Shown here piece after piece: positions 1 to 10,060 of a stretch of 26,702 nt of DNA. Position numbers and translations under genes: made by a program. A model generated the notes under the pieces. That model did no database searches. It was not told where the DNA came from and worked only from the letters and a program-made list of their open reading frames with translations. This DNA is from Nemertoderma westbladi. Lineage: Eukaryota > Xenacoelomorpha > Nemertodermatida > Nemertodermatidae. Every line of letters begins with the position of its first letter. Position 1 is the first letter of the stretch. The stretch lies in assembly GCA_032718475.1 (NCBI GenBank), contig JAUCBJ010005035.1, forward strand, positions 1 to 26,702, in the 5' to 3' direction.

Positions 1-408
1 ATATTATAATCACCAGCATATGAATGCGATATTCTAACTACGGCACAGGCGTCCAGGGCGTGCACTTGCAGTGTAGAAAAATTAATTGGACATACAACCA
101 ACATACAGTAATAATGTTATAGCATAAGACAGCACCAGGATGGGACGTCCAAGTATGGGTGTGAGCAGTGTAAGACTGTTTACAATCACATCGACACGCC
201 GCGGCGAGCGAAAATACCAGTTGGATGACTTTCAATTTCGGTGGCGCTAATTTTCTTCCTATTGATATTACAATATGTTACTTGTGTATATAGGCCCTAG
301 GTTAGATTTTAGTTGAAAGTCAACTATTTTTGTAAAAAAAAAACCCGTTAACTAACTAAATTAGCATGACAAGTTAAATAAAACCACTTTAACTAAAAAA
401 ACTCAAAT
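1..408. other. Non-coding AT-rich flank
   Basis: No coding region is supported here. The only open frame of any length is a short minus-strand one (38-235) without domain signal. From about 310 the sequence is rich in GTTAA/AACTAA words that lead into the tandem array at 411. Confidence 0.6.
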
Positions 409-410
409 GA

Positions 411-620
411 CAACTTAACTAGTTGAACAGCACTGGTAGGTAATGGGTCTACCCGTCCAACGACAACTTAACTAGTTGAACAGCACTGGTAGGTAATGGG
501 TCTACCCGTCCAACGACAACTTAACTAGTTGAACAGCACTGGTAGGTAATGGGTCTACCCGTCCAACGACAACTTAACTAGTTGAACAGCACTGGTAGGT
601 AATGGGTCTACCCGTCCAAC
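411..620. repeat. 53-bp tandem repeat, four units
   Basis: Four units start at 411, 464, 517 and 570, and all are identical to each other; the last is cut two bases short. Each unit contains the palindromic core AACTAGTT and a small GGGT/ACCC hairpin. Perfect identity over four units means recent expansion or ongoing homogenisation. There is no open frame through the array and no unique spacer, so it is a minisatellite and not a CRISPR array. Confidence 0.95.
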
Positions 621-731
621 CACCGTCTACATTGTACTGTATGTATAAATCAATGTAGTAAATACAGTAGTTAATACGGTCCTAATAAATTTAAAAAAAT
701 AAATAAAATTACTTACCAAGGCCAAACAAAA

Positions 732-770
732 CCAAGGCGACCTTTATTAGTAAAGGTCGCGTCGCCTTGG
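732..770. other. Strong bulged hairpin
   Basis: CCAAGGC (732-738) pairs with GCCTTGG (764-770) and GACCTTTA (739-746) pairs with TAAAGGTC (751-758). This leaves a four-base loop and a five-base bulge GCGTC. GGCGAC/GTCGCC offers an alternative pairing of the same arms. It sits about 90 bp upstream of the first LINE and may be the remnant of another foldback element. Confidence 0.7.
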
Positions 771-822
771 GCGAAACCTACCGATCAGCCATCATCCGTT
801 TACTATTGCTTCAAATTCTAGA

Positions 823-860
823 TCACGGTTGCTTTTCTATTTTGTGGTTGGCCTACTGTT
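823..860 (+). repeat. 38-bp segment shared with the downstream 57-bp minisatellite
   Basis: These 38 bases recur with one mismatch at 3815-3852 and again at 3872-3909, within the tandem units that follow the LINE. The LINE reading frame becomes recognisable less than 30 bp after this segment. It may be a long target-site duplication, the end of an upstream LINE copy, or pre-existing minisatellite DNA split by the insertion. Confidence 0.85.
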
Positions 861-3790
861 ATAGATAAGCAGATGAGCTGAGGCAGATAAGCTTTCTCTT
901 AGCGCAGTGGGTGTTCAAGAGCACCGAATGCAGACTGGACAGACTGATGAGGTTCTGATTAAGGACATGGGGGGCGGTTGGCGACTCGCCCTCGCGTCAG
1001 CAGATGATAGTGGCAATGGTGGAATTGGTCTATTGATGAATCCAACTGCACATGCAGCATTGGACAAAATAGACCAAATCTCTAACCGCATCATCCGTTG
1101 CCACTTCTCATGTTCTGGAAGACTGGCTAAGAAGTTTCCTAAGGTGGTTCTGATTGTGTGATACTCTCCAACTAGTGTTGCCCCTGTAGAGGAGGTGGAA
1201 AATTTCTACCAGAATCTACAAGCAGCTACTGATGGAGTGGATCAGCATGCATTCTTAACATTCCTGGGAGACTTTAATGCAAGTCTGCATCAATCACCTA
1301 CATCGCCCTGGGTCTATAGCAATAGTGTTAACCGAAATTCTGTCCATCTTCAGGATTTTATCTCTGGAAATGGATTGTTTTCGGCTGGAACCCAGTTCAA
1401 GAAGCGAACTGGAAAGCTATGGACTCATAGTGGACCCAGTGGTCACAAGTCCCAGATAGACCATATTCTGTTTCGTAGGAAATACAGGAGCTCTATACAA
1501 GACTGTAATGCATTTACACTTCGACCCTTCTCCAGTGATCACCGCCTTATTGTGGCCAAGGTAAGACTTAGTCTGCGTGCTAGCAGAACAACGAAATCTG
1601 CCTTGCCGCGGCATGACTGGTCCTCTCTGTTGCAACAGCCAAGTGTGAGATCCAGCTTCACACTACAGCTAAGCAACAGGTATGAGGCTCTTGCCTCTGA
1701 GACGGCAGATCACTGTGAGGGCTATACTGCCTTTGCAGAAGCAGTTAAGTTAGCAGCTGCAGAAACAGTTCCTGTATACCCTCGAAACAGGAAAAGGGTC
1801 CCCTGGACTGACAACAAAATTCAGAAGTGCCGAAATGACCTTCATAAGGCGCAGAAAGAGTCCCGACTCAAACAGACTACAGCGGCCAAGAATGCAGTTA
1901 AGGCTGCATCTAGGTCCCTGAACAGGCAGTACTCTGCTAATCTACAGGAGCTAATAAACCAACAGGTTGATGCCATCAATGATGCTGACGACAGCAGGCA
2001 ATCATCCCAGGCATGGAAATCGATCAATCTGCTTACTGGGCGGAAAAGCCAACCAACCACCAAGGTTAAGGCTGAATCACCAGCCGATCGCCTCAATGGT
2101 TGGAAAGCCCACTTTGAAAAGCTCCTCAATAATGACAGGGTATTGCCTGATAACTTTATAGAAGTAAAAGTGTCTGAGTCTGTACTCCCAGATATTCCCA
2201 TTGGCGATATCTCCTTTGCAGAAGTGAAGGCTGCTGCAAAGAGCATTAAGACCAATCGTGTCAGTGGAGTAGATGGTGTTCTCCCTGAGGTCTTTAAAAT
2301 ACCTGAGTGTTTAAAGCTCATCTATCCCATCATAGTAGACATGTACCGAACAACAAGTGTCCCACAAGAAATGAAAACAAATAAGTTGGTGCCAGTTCCC
2401 AAGAAGGGCAACCTAACACTCTATGGTTCTTTTCGGGGAATCTCATTGATCTCGATTGCTGCAAAGCTATACAATAGGATTCTATTAAATCGCATCAGGG
2501 ATCCCATTGAGAGACTGCTCCGTGGAAATCAGAATGGGTTCCGTAAAGGTCGTGGGACCATGGAGCCAATTTTGGCACTTAGAAGGATAATTGAAGAATT
2601 ATCAAAAAAGAAAGACAGGCATCTGGCTGCTATCTTTGTTGACTTCTTCAAGGCCTTTGATTCAGTTTCTCGCTCACGTATGTTCAGCATACTTTCATTA
2701 TATGGGATTCCTGATGAAATTATTGCAGCAATCAGATCAGTATACGATGGTTCGACACATTTGTGTCTACTGTTGACGGTGACACAGAATCATTTGAAGT
2801 GTTATGGGGCGTCCTCCAAGGAGACACACTTGCACCATTCTTGTTCATTATTGTGGTTGACTATGTTCTACGCATGTCCTTAGATCATTATAATGATGAT
2901 GGGGTGATGATAACTCCACCTACTGGCTCCAGAAGTCGAGGAAATCCTGCCAAGTACCTAACTGATCTAGACTTTGCTGATGACTTAGGAGTACTCTCAG
3001 AATCATTAGAGGGAGCCCAACGGCTCCTCAGCTCATTAGAACATGCTGCTTCTAGTGTTGGTCTTTTTATTAACTCCAGAAAGACCAAAATTCTGACAGT
3101 TAACTTTGAAAGTCCTCAGCAAGTCTCTGATCGGATGAGCATAAGCTCAAAGGATGGTATGCTTGAGCATGTGGACGACTTCTGTTACCTGGGATCATGG
3201 ATCCGGAAGTCAGGTGAGGACCTTCGAATACGTAAGGGAAAGGCATGGGCAGCCTTGAATAGGCTTTCCAGGATTTGGAAGTCACCGAGAATTAATAGGA
3301 AACTTAAGGTCCGATTATTTAGAGCAGCAGTAGTTCCAGTACTCCTCTATGGGAGTCCATGCTGGGCTCTAACTGCTGAGGACACCAAATCTCTGGATGG
3401 CACATTCACAAGAATGCTACGCCGGGTTCATTGTGTCAAGTACAATGCACACATCTCCAACCAGACACTATATAACATTGGAGGTGTCTCATTGGTTCCC
3501 CCAAGCTTGACACTAGAACAAAATCGCCTCCGCTTTGCAGGACATTGCTTTCGCCGTGAGGACCAGCCAGTGCATAATCTTGTACTTTGGCAGCCTCATG
3601 GAGTGAATAAGCATGGTGGACAGCCCATGACTTCCTTGAGACGCATCTTAAAGGACACTGGCCTTAAAGATGCGGATGATCTAGCAAATGTCATGGGTGA
3701 TAGGGAGTTGTGGCGGTGCAATTTTGTTGACAAGCCGGCACAGCATTCTTAAAAATGCAGCTGCAATGCAGCATGCCGATCCTAGTAGTA
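861..3790 (+). mobile_element. RTE-like LINE (non-LTR retrotransposon), copy 1
   Basis: The element carries an apurinic-like endonuclease followed by a reverse transcriptase in one reading direction, the layout of RTE-type LINEs. After the ORF end at 3752 there are only about 38 bp before the 57-bp minisatellite, so the 3' UTR is very short. The 5' boundary is placed right after the shared 38-bp segment. The start of the endonuclease is missing, so the element is probably 5'-truncated. RTE assignment rests on the SQIDHIL...SSDHRLIVAK endonuclease end, the VLQGDTLAPFLF block and the LLYGSPCWAL block; a related clade is possible. Confidence 0.85.
877..3752 (+). pseudogene. LINE endonuclease-reverse transcriptase polyprotein, broken
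   Basis: In the cell this protein would nick target DNA and reverse-transcribe the element's own RNA at the nick. The endonuclease reads from about 877 (SAVGVQEHRM) through LGDFNA (1267-1281) to SQIDHIL and SSDH (SDH at 1534-1542). A linker leads into the reverse transcriptase: RGISLISIAAKL, then motif A FVDFFKAFDSV (about 2635-2667), then QGDTLAPFLF, then the catalytic FADD (2973-2984; Phe in place of the usual Tyr), then a thumb with LLYGSPCWAL and TRMLRRVHC. Two lesions are visible. A TGA at 1159-1161 sits where a Cys or similar residue is expected before YSPT. A one-base loss near 2757-2766 moves the frame from 1 to 3 between motif A and the QGD block. LINE copy 2 supports that reading. 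This copy is therefore dead. Confidence 0.88.
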
Positions 3791-3925
3791 CTGTTGTACT
3801 GTACATACTTATACTCACGGTTGCTTTTCTATTTTGTGGTAGGCCTACTGTTGTACTGTACATACTTATACTCACGGTTGCTTTTCTATTTTGTGGTAGG
3901 CCTACTGTTGTACTGTACATACTTA
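3791..3925 (+). repeat. 57-bp minisatellite at the LINE 3' end, about 2.4 units
   Basis: Units start at 3791, 3848 and 3905; the third stops after 21 bases. They look identical over the shared length. The unit contains TACTGTAC and TAGGCCTAC words and the 38-bp segment also found upstream of the LINE at 823-860. A short open frame through the array is a by-product of the period being a multiple of three. Confidence 0.93.
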
Positions 3926-4076
3926 CCGGCAACGTTTTTTTGCTTATCTTTCTTAATTAATTAATTAAATCTTTAATAATAATTATTGATATTTTACTGA
4001 TTCAAGCATTTATTTTTAACAAATTTTCCACTATTTATGCATATAAAAAAGAACTTCTAGTAAGCGATTACATTAC
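3926..4076. other. AT-rich non-coding stretch
   Basis: Contains a TTAATTAATTAATTAA run and a TAATAATAATTATT stretch. No coding or RNA signal is seen. Confidence 0.6.
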
Positions 4077-4319
4077 CTGTTCAAATATTATTTCATCTGT
4101 ACCATTGTACCTTCCACCAACAATATAAACCCACGTATTCTTAACTTTATTATTCCCATTGCGTAAGTAATTGTTCTTAAATCCACGCAGTTTCTCGTAT
4201 CCAGAAATGACTTTTAGATTCATTTCTTGGATCCAGTGTGTAGCAACTTCATCCCATTGTATAGAATAATAACTCTCACAATCAGTGATAAAATCTTTTA
4301 ACAAAGCCCAACCAGCTTC
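4077..4319 (-). CDS. Candidate internal protein-coding exon, function unrecognised
   Basis: On the minus strand the intron side ends in a pyrimidine-containing tract and TTCACAG at 4320, a credible 3' splice site. The exon then reads without a stop for 243 bases (81 codons) and ends in ACAG followed by GTAATG (GT at 4076-4075), a credible 5' splice site. Both ends are phase 0. The peptide starts EAGWALLKDFITDCESYY and includes WDEVATHWIQEMNLKVISGYEKLRG and, near its end, NTWVYIVGGRYNGTDEIIFEQ. The W..VA.HW...LKVI.GYEKLR pattern faintly recalls the C-terminal part of Golgi sulfotransferases; this is a guess. No partner exon was found nearby. It could also be a chance open frame. Confidence 0.35.
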
Positions 4320-4576
4320 CTGTGAACGGAAATGTAAAATTCTTCATCAGAGAAACAGATACATTTTTACTAATTAGAGCACTCATTACTTTTACATTCG
4401 GATAATTACCGATACTTGTTTTAGTAGAAAATTAAGAAAGTTGCATCTAATCTGAAATGTAATTTTAAACAAGAGACTAATCTTGCAATCTCCTGTCTCG
4501 TAATCGCAATCTGCGCAGCTTATCGCTGCTAGAACTTTTCCAAGTAAAAACCTATTCGGGAATTAGAACGTGAGTG
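4320..4576. other. Non-coding, possible intron sequence
   Basis: No open frame or repeat was recognised. If the exon at 4077-4319 is real, this would be the downstream part of its preceding intron (minus strand). Confidence 0.4.
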
Positions 4577-4764
4577 TCTATGCAGTCTCAGTGTGTTATA
4601 AAATGAATGGCGTTCGCCAGTGGTAGTGTAGACATATTAAAGTAAGATGTTGTCAAAGAGGGTGTGCACTGGCTAAGAGGGTCTCTACTGAACTAGTTCT
4701 TATTCAGCCAGTGAAGACCCTCTTTGACAACATACTTACTTTATAATATCTCTATGCAGTCTCA
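4577..4764. mobile_element. Foldback / MITE-like element with direct-repeat flanks
   Basis: Two arms of about 45 bases (4630-4674 and 4706-4751) are inverted copies. They share TTGTCAAAGAGGGT and CACTGGCT blocks and differ at a few positions; the spacer of about 31 bases centres on GAACTAGTTC. A 14-base direct repeat, TCTATGCAGTCTCA, lies at 4577-4590 and 4751-4764 and resembles a target-site duplication. However, the left copy is separated from the left arm by about 40 bases, so the true left end may be further out than the arm. No coding capacity. The structure fits a non-autonomous DNA transposon or a foldback element. Confidence 0.55.
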
Positions 4765-6185
4765 AATAGATCACGGACGAGTAGGTCTTCTTAAAATATG
4801 TTATTATATAAGTAAATATTCCAGCTATTAATTCCAGCTCCAGGTACTGCATGCAGTAATGTGAAAATACAAAGTTATCTCTTCCGTCAAAGGGACAAAC
4901 CAATGGACCGGTAAAAGCATTACAAAAGCTCTGTATCTAAATATTTGGATCGGGGAAAGGAGAACTTTATTATCCGGAGGGATAAAAAGTGCTCCTTGTA
5001 CTGACTTTATGAAAAATGACAACATAAAATAACACAAAATGAATGAAACCGAATCTGTCGCCGTTTAACCGAACCGCTTAGAATTGATGCAGAACTCACT
5101 CTTGGAAAAATGCTAGACTGCGAACACTGCTGTTTATTTCTTGTCTGGACATGGGTGACAGACAAGCAAGACAGCTCTCAAGAATACTAGTACTGGTAAT
5201 GCAATCATGCACCATTTGTTTTGCTGAAAACTAAGTCTAGTTCTGCTACAGTCCTCTCCCAAACGTTCCTAAAAGGGGCCGCAGGGATCAAGCAGCCAGT
5301 CAGGGCAAAATCTGCCAAAACTTTTTTGGCCATAAATCACCTACCGTGGTATTCGATCAAATGACAAAGGTCAAAGGGAACAAGCACCTTTTATGCTACA
5401 AATTCCTTATAACATCATTATGACCAAGAAAACTGGCAGAAAACACATAATTGCAGCTAGGATTGGCCGAAACCAAAAGCAATGTCTGCTGTGAGTGGTT
5501 AAAGCAAACATTACTCAACATAATCAATTATCACCTAACCAAAGGTCAGCTTCTCGGAAATTCTCCGTAGGGCCCATGTAAAAATACTTCTGCTCAGAAA
5601 CGACCTGATTACCTTCACCTTCACCATATTATTTATCATGAATAGTTATTGGCCCTCACCATGGCATATTTGCAATATGATATATTTGCAATATGCATAT
5701 TTGAAATCTCCATAAAATTTCAGATTATATACAACAACTTGATTGTCTTTATCCAAATATATAAACCGCCACGACAACTTTGAAAAATCGACCCACTAAT
5801 TTTTTGGCCTTGCTGCCATTTGGCAGGCCGTATTTAAGTAGGCCATGCCCTCACCCTCCCTAGGCAAACTGTATCCTTGCTAGCAAGGATACATTTCTAA
5901 TAATATTACAGAAGATAATCCAGCGAGGCATCCATCTCTCTGCAGTAAGCATCACGGCTTATTGACAAACCATCAAATTTATGCGGAAATGCCCACTACC
6001 CAATAATAAATTTACCTTTGGACTGAATGAATATCTTGGGTAGTATATTGAGATTTATTCCGTGGGGCTTCAAACTCCAATACAATAATGATTCAACAGG
6101 GAGGATGTGTCTGTCTCGCAAAGTAAAACCTCCACAGTTCCTAACTAGCTTTGTGAATCCCTGATTGATCTGCATTATATCAGGA
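4765..6185. other. Non-coding stretch without recognised genes
   Basis: Open frames here (for example minus strand 4828-5037) have no recognisable domain. Small structures include ATATTTGCAATATG twice (5666-5679, 5682-5695) and the perfect palindrome at 5870-5893. The text around 5260-5400 has a repeat-like feel (TTTTTTGGCC, AAAGGTCAAAGGG) but could not be matched to anything else in the window. Confidence 0.5.
5870..5893. other. Perfect 24-bp palindrome
   Basis: TGTATCCTTGC at 5870-5880 is followed directly by its inverted counterpart, centred on GCTAGC, with no mismatch and no spacer. It may be a protein-binding site, a foldback relic or a nested insertion end. Nothing around it decides between these. 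Confidence 0.85.
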
Positions 6186-6215
6186 ATTGTCTGTTGGGGT
6201 GGGGAAATTAGATCT
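6186..6215. repeat. Solo fragment of the 6404-6541 palindrome arm
   Basis: About 30 bases including GTCTGTTGGGGTGGGG and AGATCT match the inner end of the left arm at 6443-6472 with a few changes. They lie in direct orientation relative to that arm and about 230 bases upstream. Confidence 0.7.
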
Positions 6216-6403
6216 GTTACTGATGACCGAGATTTTTTTTTTAATCGAGTTTGACCGAACTCCCGATGAATTCCGGGTTCTTATTTTCTATCTGGCAAGT
6301 TATTAGGAATCGTCTGTGTTCGTAGTGTCTAGCCAGTTTTTCGGTCGATAGGCAAGGCACATACCGAGTAGGGCAAATCGCTGATCGTGCGGTAGTCGTG
6401 TAT

Positions 6404-6541
6404 TATAAAGAAACTTACGTGCCCACGTCACCGGGGGAATCATAATGTCTGTTGGGGTGGGGTAATGAGATCTATCTCATTTCCGCACCCTAACAGACAT
6501 TATGATTCGCCCGGTGACCTGGGCACGTAAGTTTCTTTATA
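6404..6541. mobile_element. 138-bp near-perfect palindrome (foldback element)
   Basis: Left arm 6404-6471 and right arm 6474-6541 are each 68 bases, inverted, and separated by only two bases. Five mismatches were seen by eye. The arms contain TATAAAGAAACTTACG at the outer end and AATGAGAT at the centre. No target-site duplication or coding sequence is evident. A foldback transposon or a recent inverted duplication would explain it. Such a short-spacer palindrome is unstable during replication, so its high arm identity suggests youth. Confidence 0.75.
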
Positions 6542-6677
6542 TCGGCAGGTATTGTCTTGTGGCAGCCGTTTTCTGAATTAAAATGGCTTACAGGCACAAG
6601 GGTTACCGCGAACAGCATCATGTAGAGTCTGAGATCACTGATATCAGTTCTTAGATAACACAGTATCTTTAAAAAAT

Positions 6678-6698
6678 CCCAGTACCAGAGGTACTGGG
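6678..6698. other. Short perfect hairpin
   Basis: CCCAGTACC pairs with GGTACTGGG around a three-base AGA loop. It is preceded by an A-run and followed by TTTCG. No function is evident. Confidence 0.7.
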
Positions 6699-6699
6699 T

Positions 6700-8420
6700 T
6701 TCGTAAATGATATGCTACCGAGAAAGAACATTATTAGCTGCATTCAAAATCAAAACGAGATTGGATGATACATATTTTAACTTTTTGAGTTAGTTAAATG
6801 TTTACCTCAAAATTCAACTCTTGAACTAAATTAAACTCAACTTAATAAATATATTTTGTTTGCGGAGTAACCCTTTTAGGGTGCTCTTCCGTTACTCTTT
6901 CCATTCCTCTGTCTATTAAAATATTTTGCCAGCAATCTCCAATATAGAGGCGATGTTGCTGTAGGTACTGTCTGAGAGCACTCCAGTGTGGAACAAATAC
7001 CACACTGCTGTTGCTGTACTACTGCTTGCTTATTTCTGTATTTTTGGCCTACATAATAAATAGTGCACTCTCAGAGTTTACTTTTGGCTCGGGTGGAGTT
7101 CATTTTCATCGACGCGACGTCGGGCGAGTTCATACCGAGTTCATTGTACCGAGGGAGGTCCCCCTACATGCCCGCCGCTGCTGAGTTCCTCTAAGGTTCT
7201 TCTGTGTCGATATCAGAGGATTCCGGCACACCAACGGAAGTTTGTGCCTCATTAGGTAGGCCGGTGGAGTTCAATTCAATCGGGCAGAGCGATTCACCGT
7301 GTTACTGGAGCCGACTCATCTCGAACTATGAAACTTCAAGTATCAAATCTATCATCCCGGATATCATTACTTCTCATAACGGTATATATATATACATCAA
7401 TATATATATATATCATTTCAATATTGTATAATAATTATAAAACAAAAAACAGCGAGATATTGGTCTCTTTATTATTTACTTCAATTTATTATTATTATAT
7501 ATCATTTCAATTATATATCATTTATCTATATGCGTTTAATCATCTGCCTGCTATTTAATATTTTCAAAATATAGTACTTGGTACCTTCATTGAGTTTCAA
7601 TCTTGTGTATTGGGTTAGATTCATAATTTATTTATTTAATTATTTATTATTATATTAATTAATTATTAATTATTTAATTATTGGAATTCCAGATTATCTA
7701 ATTAAATATTTTCATTTTATTTGATCGAACCGTCATAATTGACCATCATTAATTTGAACATTGCTTCATAATTACCATTAATGTTTGTTATCTTAATGTT
7801 TGTTTCCTTATTAGCTTGATCTAATCACATGCCACACCCTACTGCTATTTGTTATCAACCATATGATTTACCATTAAATTTCTCCCTCTCCTATTACATA
7901 GTTAATAATTATATTATTTAATAATAATTGCATCATTGCCATATTTTTGTTATTGTGTTACCGTTTTCATAATCACTGTGCCTCGTAATTTAAATCAACC
8001 TTTCCAAATACTATCTCGCATTGCAACTTCATTTAGTAGGTTAATTCATTCTTGGGTAACGGATAACATAATAGATAGTGTTTTTGGTGTAATTAATGTG
8101 CTTTGATCATTCACAGAAAGTACGGGTTTTCATCACACGCTTTTTCTATATTCTATGAGCAAAGGAGGTTATGAATCATTAAAAAGATGGACCAGATTAA
8201 GAGTGACTTTTCGTTAGATTTATTTATTTCTTCCTATCCATTGTAACAACTATTGGATCCTACTTACCTTTCCCCATCCACATGGGAGATTTGCTAGTTT
8301 AACTCACTTGGTGCATTGGACTTAAAACTTATAGACGGGTTCAAATTATGGGTGTCTAATGAGGCTGATCGTTTTAGTATCCCTCTATGTGATTTTCACA
8401 TTTCATATCTACAGATCTAC
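6700..8420. other. AT-rich non-coding stretch with low-complexity tracts
   Basis: Contains TA-rich microsatellite-like runs (7380-7430), TTATTA/ATTAATTA tracts (7620-7690, 7900-7930) and no recognisable coding frame. The two overlapping open frames near 7204-7558 run through the TA repeats and are not credible genes. The last bases (8400-8420) carry repeated ATCTACA words at the junction with LINE copy 2. Confidence 0.6.
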
Positions 8421-8647
8421 ATATCTACAGGAGCTTGCTTATATACCAACAGGATGATGCCATCAATGATGCCGATGACAGCAGGCAATCATCTCAGGCA
8501 TGGAAATCGATCAACGATCAAAAGCCAACCAACCACCAAGGTTAAGGCAGAATCACCAGCCGATCGCCGCTATATGGTTGGAAGGACCATTTTCAAAAGC
8601 TCCTCAATAATGACAGGGTTTTACCTGATAACTTTATATAAGTAAAA

Positions 8648-10060
8648 GTGTCTGAGTCTGTACTCCCAGATATTCCCATTGGTGAAATCTCCTTTGCTGA
8701 AGTGAAGGCTGCTGCAAAGAGCATTAAGACCAATCGTGCCAGTGGAGCAGATGGTGTTCCCCCTGAGGTCTTTAATATACCTGGGTGTTTAAAGCTCATC
8801 TATCCCATCATAGTAGACATGTACCGAACAACAAGAGTCCCACAAGAAATGAAAAGAAATAAGTTGTGCCAGTTCCCAAGAAGGGCAACCTAATACTCTA
8901 TGGTTCTTTTCACGGAAACTCACTGATCTCGATTAATGCAAAGCACACAATATAATTATATTAAATCGCATCAGGGATCCCAATGAGAGACTGCTCCGTT
9001 GAAATCAGAATGGGCTCCGTAAAGGTTGTGGGACCATGGAGCCCATTCTGGCGCTTAGAAGGATAATTGAAGAGTTGTCAAAAAAGAAAGACAGGCATCT
9101 GGCTGTTATCTTTGTTGACTTCTTCAAGGCCTTTGATTCAGTCTCTCGCTCACGTATGTTCAGCATACTTTCATTATATGGGATTCCTGGTGAAATTATT
9201 GTAGCAATCAGATCAGAATACGAATTTGAAGTGTTATGGGTAATCCTCCAGGGAGACACACTTGCGCCATTCTTGTTCATAATTGTGATTGACTATGTTC
9301 TACGCATGTCCTTAGATCATCATAATGATGATGGGGTGATGGGAACTCCACTTACTGGCTCCAAAAGTCGAGGAAATCCTGCCAAGTACCTAACTGATCT
9401 AGACTTTGCTGATGACTTAGGAGTACTCTCAGAATCACTAGAGGGAGCCCAACGGCTCCTCAGCTCATTAGAACATGCTGCTTCTAGTGTTGGTATTTTT
9501 ATTAACTCCTAAAAGACCAACATTTTGACAGTTCACTTTGAAAGTTCTCAGCAAGTCTCTGACCGGATGAGCATAAGCTCAAAGGATGGTATGCTTGAGC
9601 ATGTGGACGACTTCTGTTACCTGGGATCATGGATCCGGAAGTCAGGTGAGAACCTTCGAATACGTAAGGAAAAGGTATGGGCAGCCTTGAATGGGCTTTC
9701 CAGGATTTGGAAGTCACCGCTAATAGATACATAAAGATATAGATTTATACAGATATATACATATATAAGATATATACATTCTAAACATATAGAATTCATC
9801 GGAAACTAGAGGTCCGATTATTTAGAGCAGCAGTAGTTCCAGTACTCCTCTATGGGAGTCCATGCTGGGCTCTAACTGCTGAGGACACCACATCTCTGGA
9901 TGGCACATTCACAAGAATGCTACGCCGGGTTCACTGTGTCAAGTACAATGCACACATCTCCAACCAGACACTATCTTATTTGGTTCCCCCAAGCTTGTCA
10001 CCAGAACAAATCCGCCTCCGCTTTGCAGGACATTGCTTTCGACGTGAGGACCAGCCAGTG
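8648..10060 (+). pseudogene. LINE reverse transcriptase fragment
   Basis: Protein-level match to copy 1 starts at SESVLPDIPIGEISFAEVK and continues in frame 2 until a lost G near 8866 (AAGTTGTGCC against AAGTTGGTGCC in copy 1). From 9036 frame 3 carries motif A FVDFFKAFDSV, the LQGDTLAPFLF block and the catalytic FADD (9405-9416), then a stop at 9510-9512 where copy 1 has Arg. The thumb follows, with LGSWIRKSG, the AT insertion, and remnants of LYGSPCWAL and MLRRVHC near 9845-9940. The 44-base gap at about 9220 leaves the frame open, so it was an in-frame 45-base loss if copy 1 has itself lost one base there. Non-functional. Confidence 0.85.
9720..9790. repeat. 71-bp AT-rich insertion inside LINE copy 2
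   Basis: Copy 1 is continuous across this point (CACCG then AGAATT). Copy 2 has 71 extra bases dominated by ATATAC/AGATAT words between those two landmarks. No target-site duplication is clear. It may be an expanded microsatellite or filler from break repair. Confidence 0.8.

Larger units (their letters stand above)
8421..10060 (+). mobile_element. RTE-like LINE, copy 2, truncated at both ends
   Basis: Recognisable identity to copy 1 begins at ATCTACAGGAGCT (about 8421, matching about 1943) and ends at GACCAGCCAGTG (10060, matching 3572). Most stretches differ by only a few bases. Relative to copy 1 it lacks the endonuclease, about 14 bases near 8516, 44 bases at about 9220 and about 15 bases near 9975, and carries a 71-base insertion. 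LINE copies normally keep their 3' end. Loss of the 3' end here, replaced by a satellite, points to a later rearrangement. Confidence 0.88.

Noticed and set aside
411-620. CRISPR-like array
   Set aside because: The 53-bp units are directly contiguous with no unique spacers. The same applies to the 57-bp and 59-bp arrays. The context is a eukaryotic genome.
3688-3964. Overlapping open frames with hydrophobic repeats on both strands
   Set aside because: They are produced by the 57-bp minisatellite, whose period is divisible by three.
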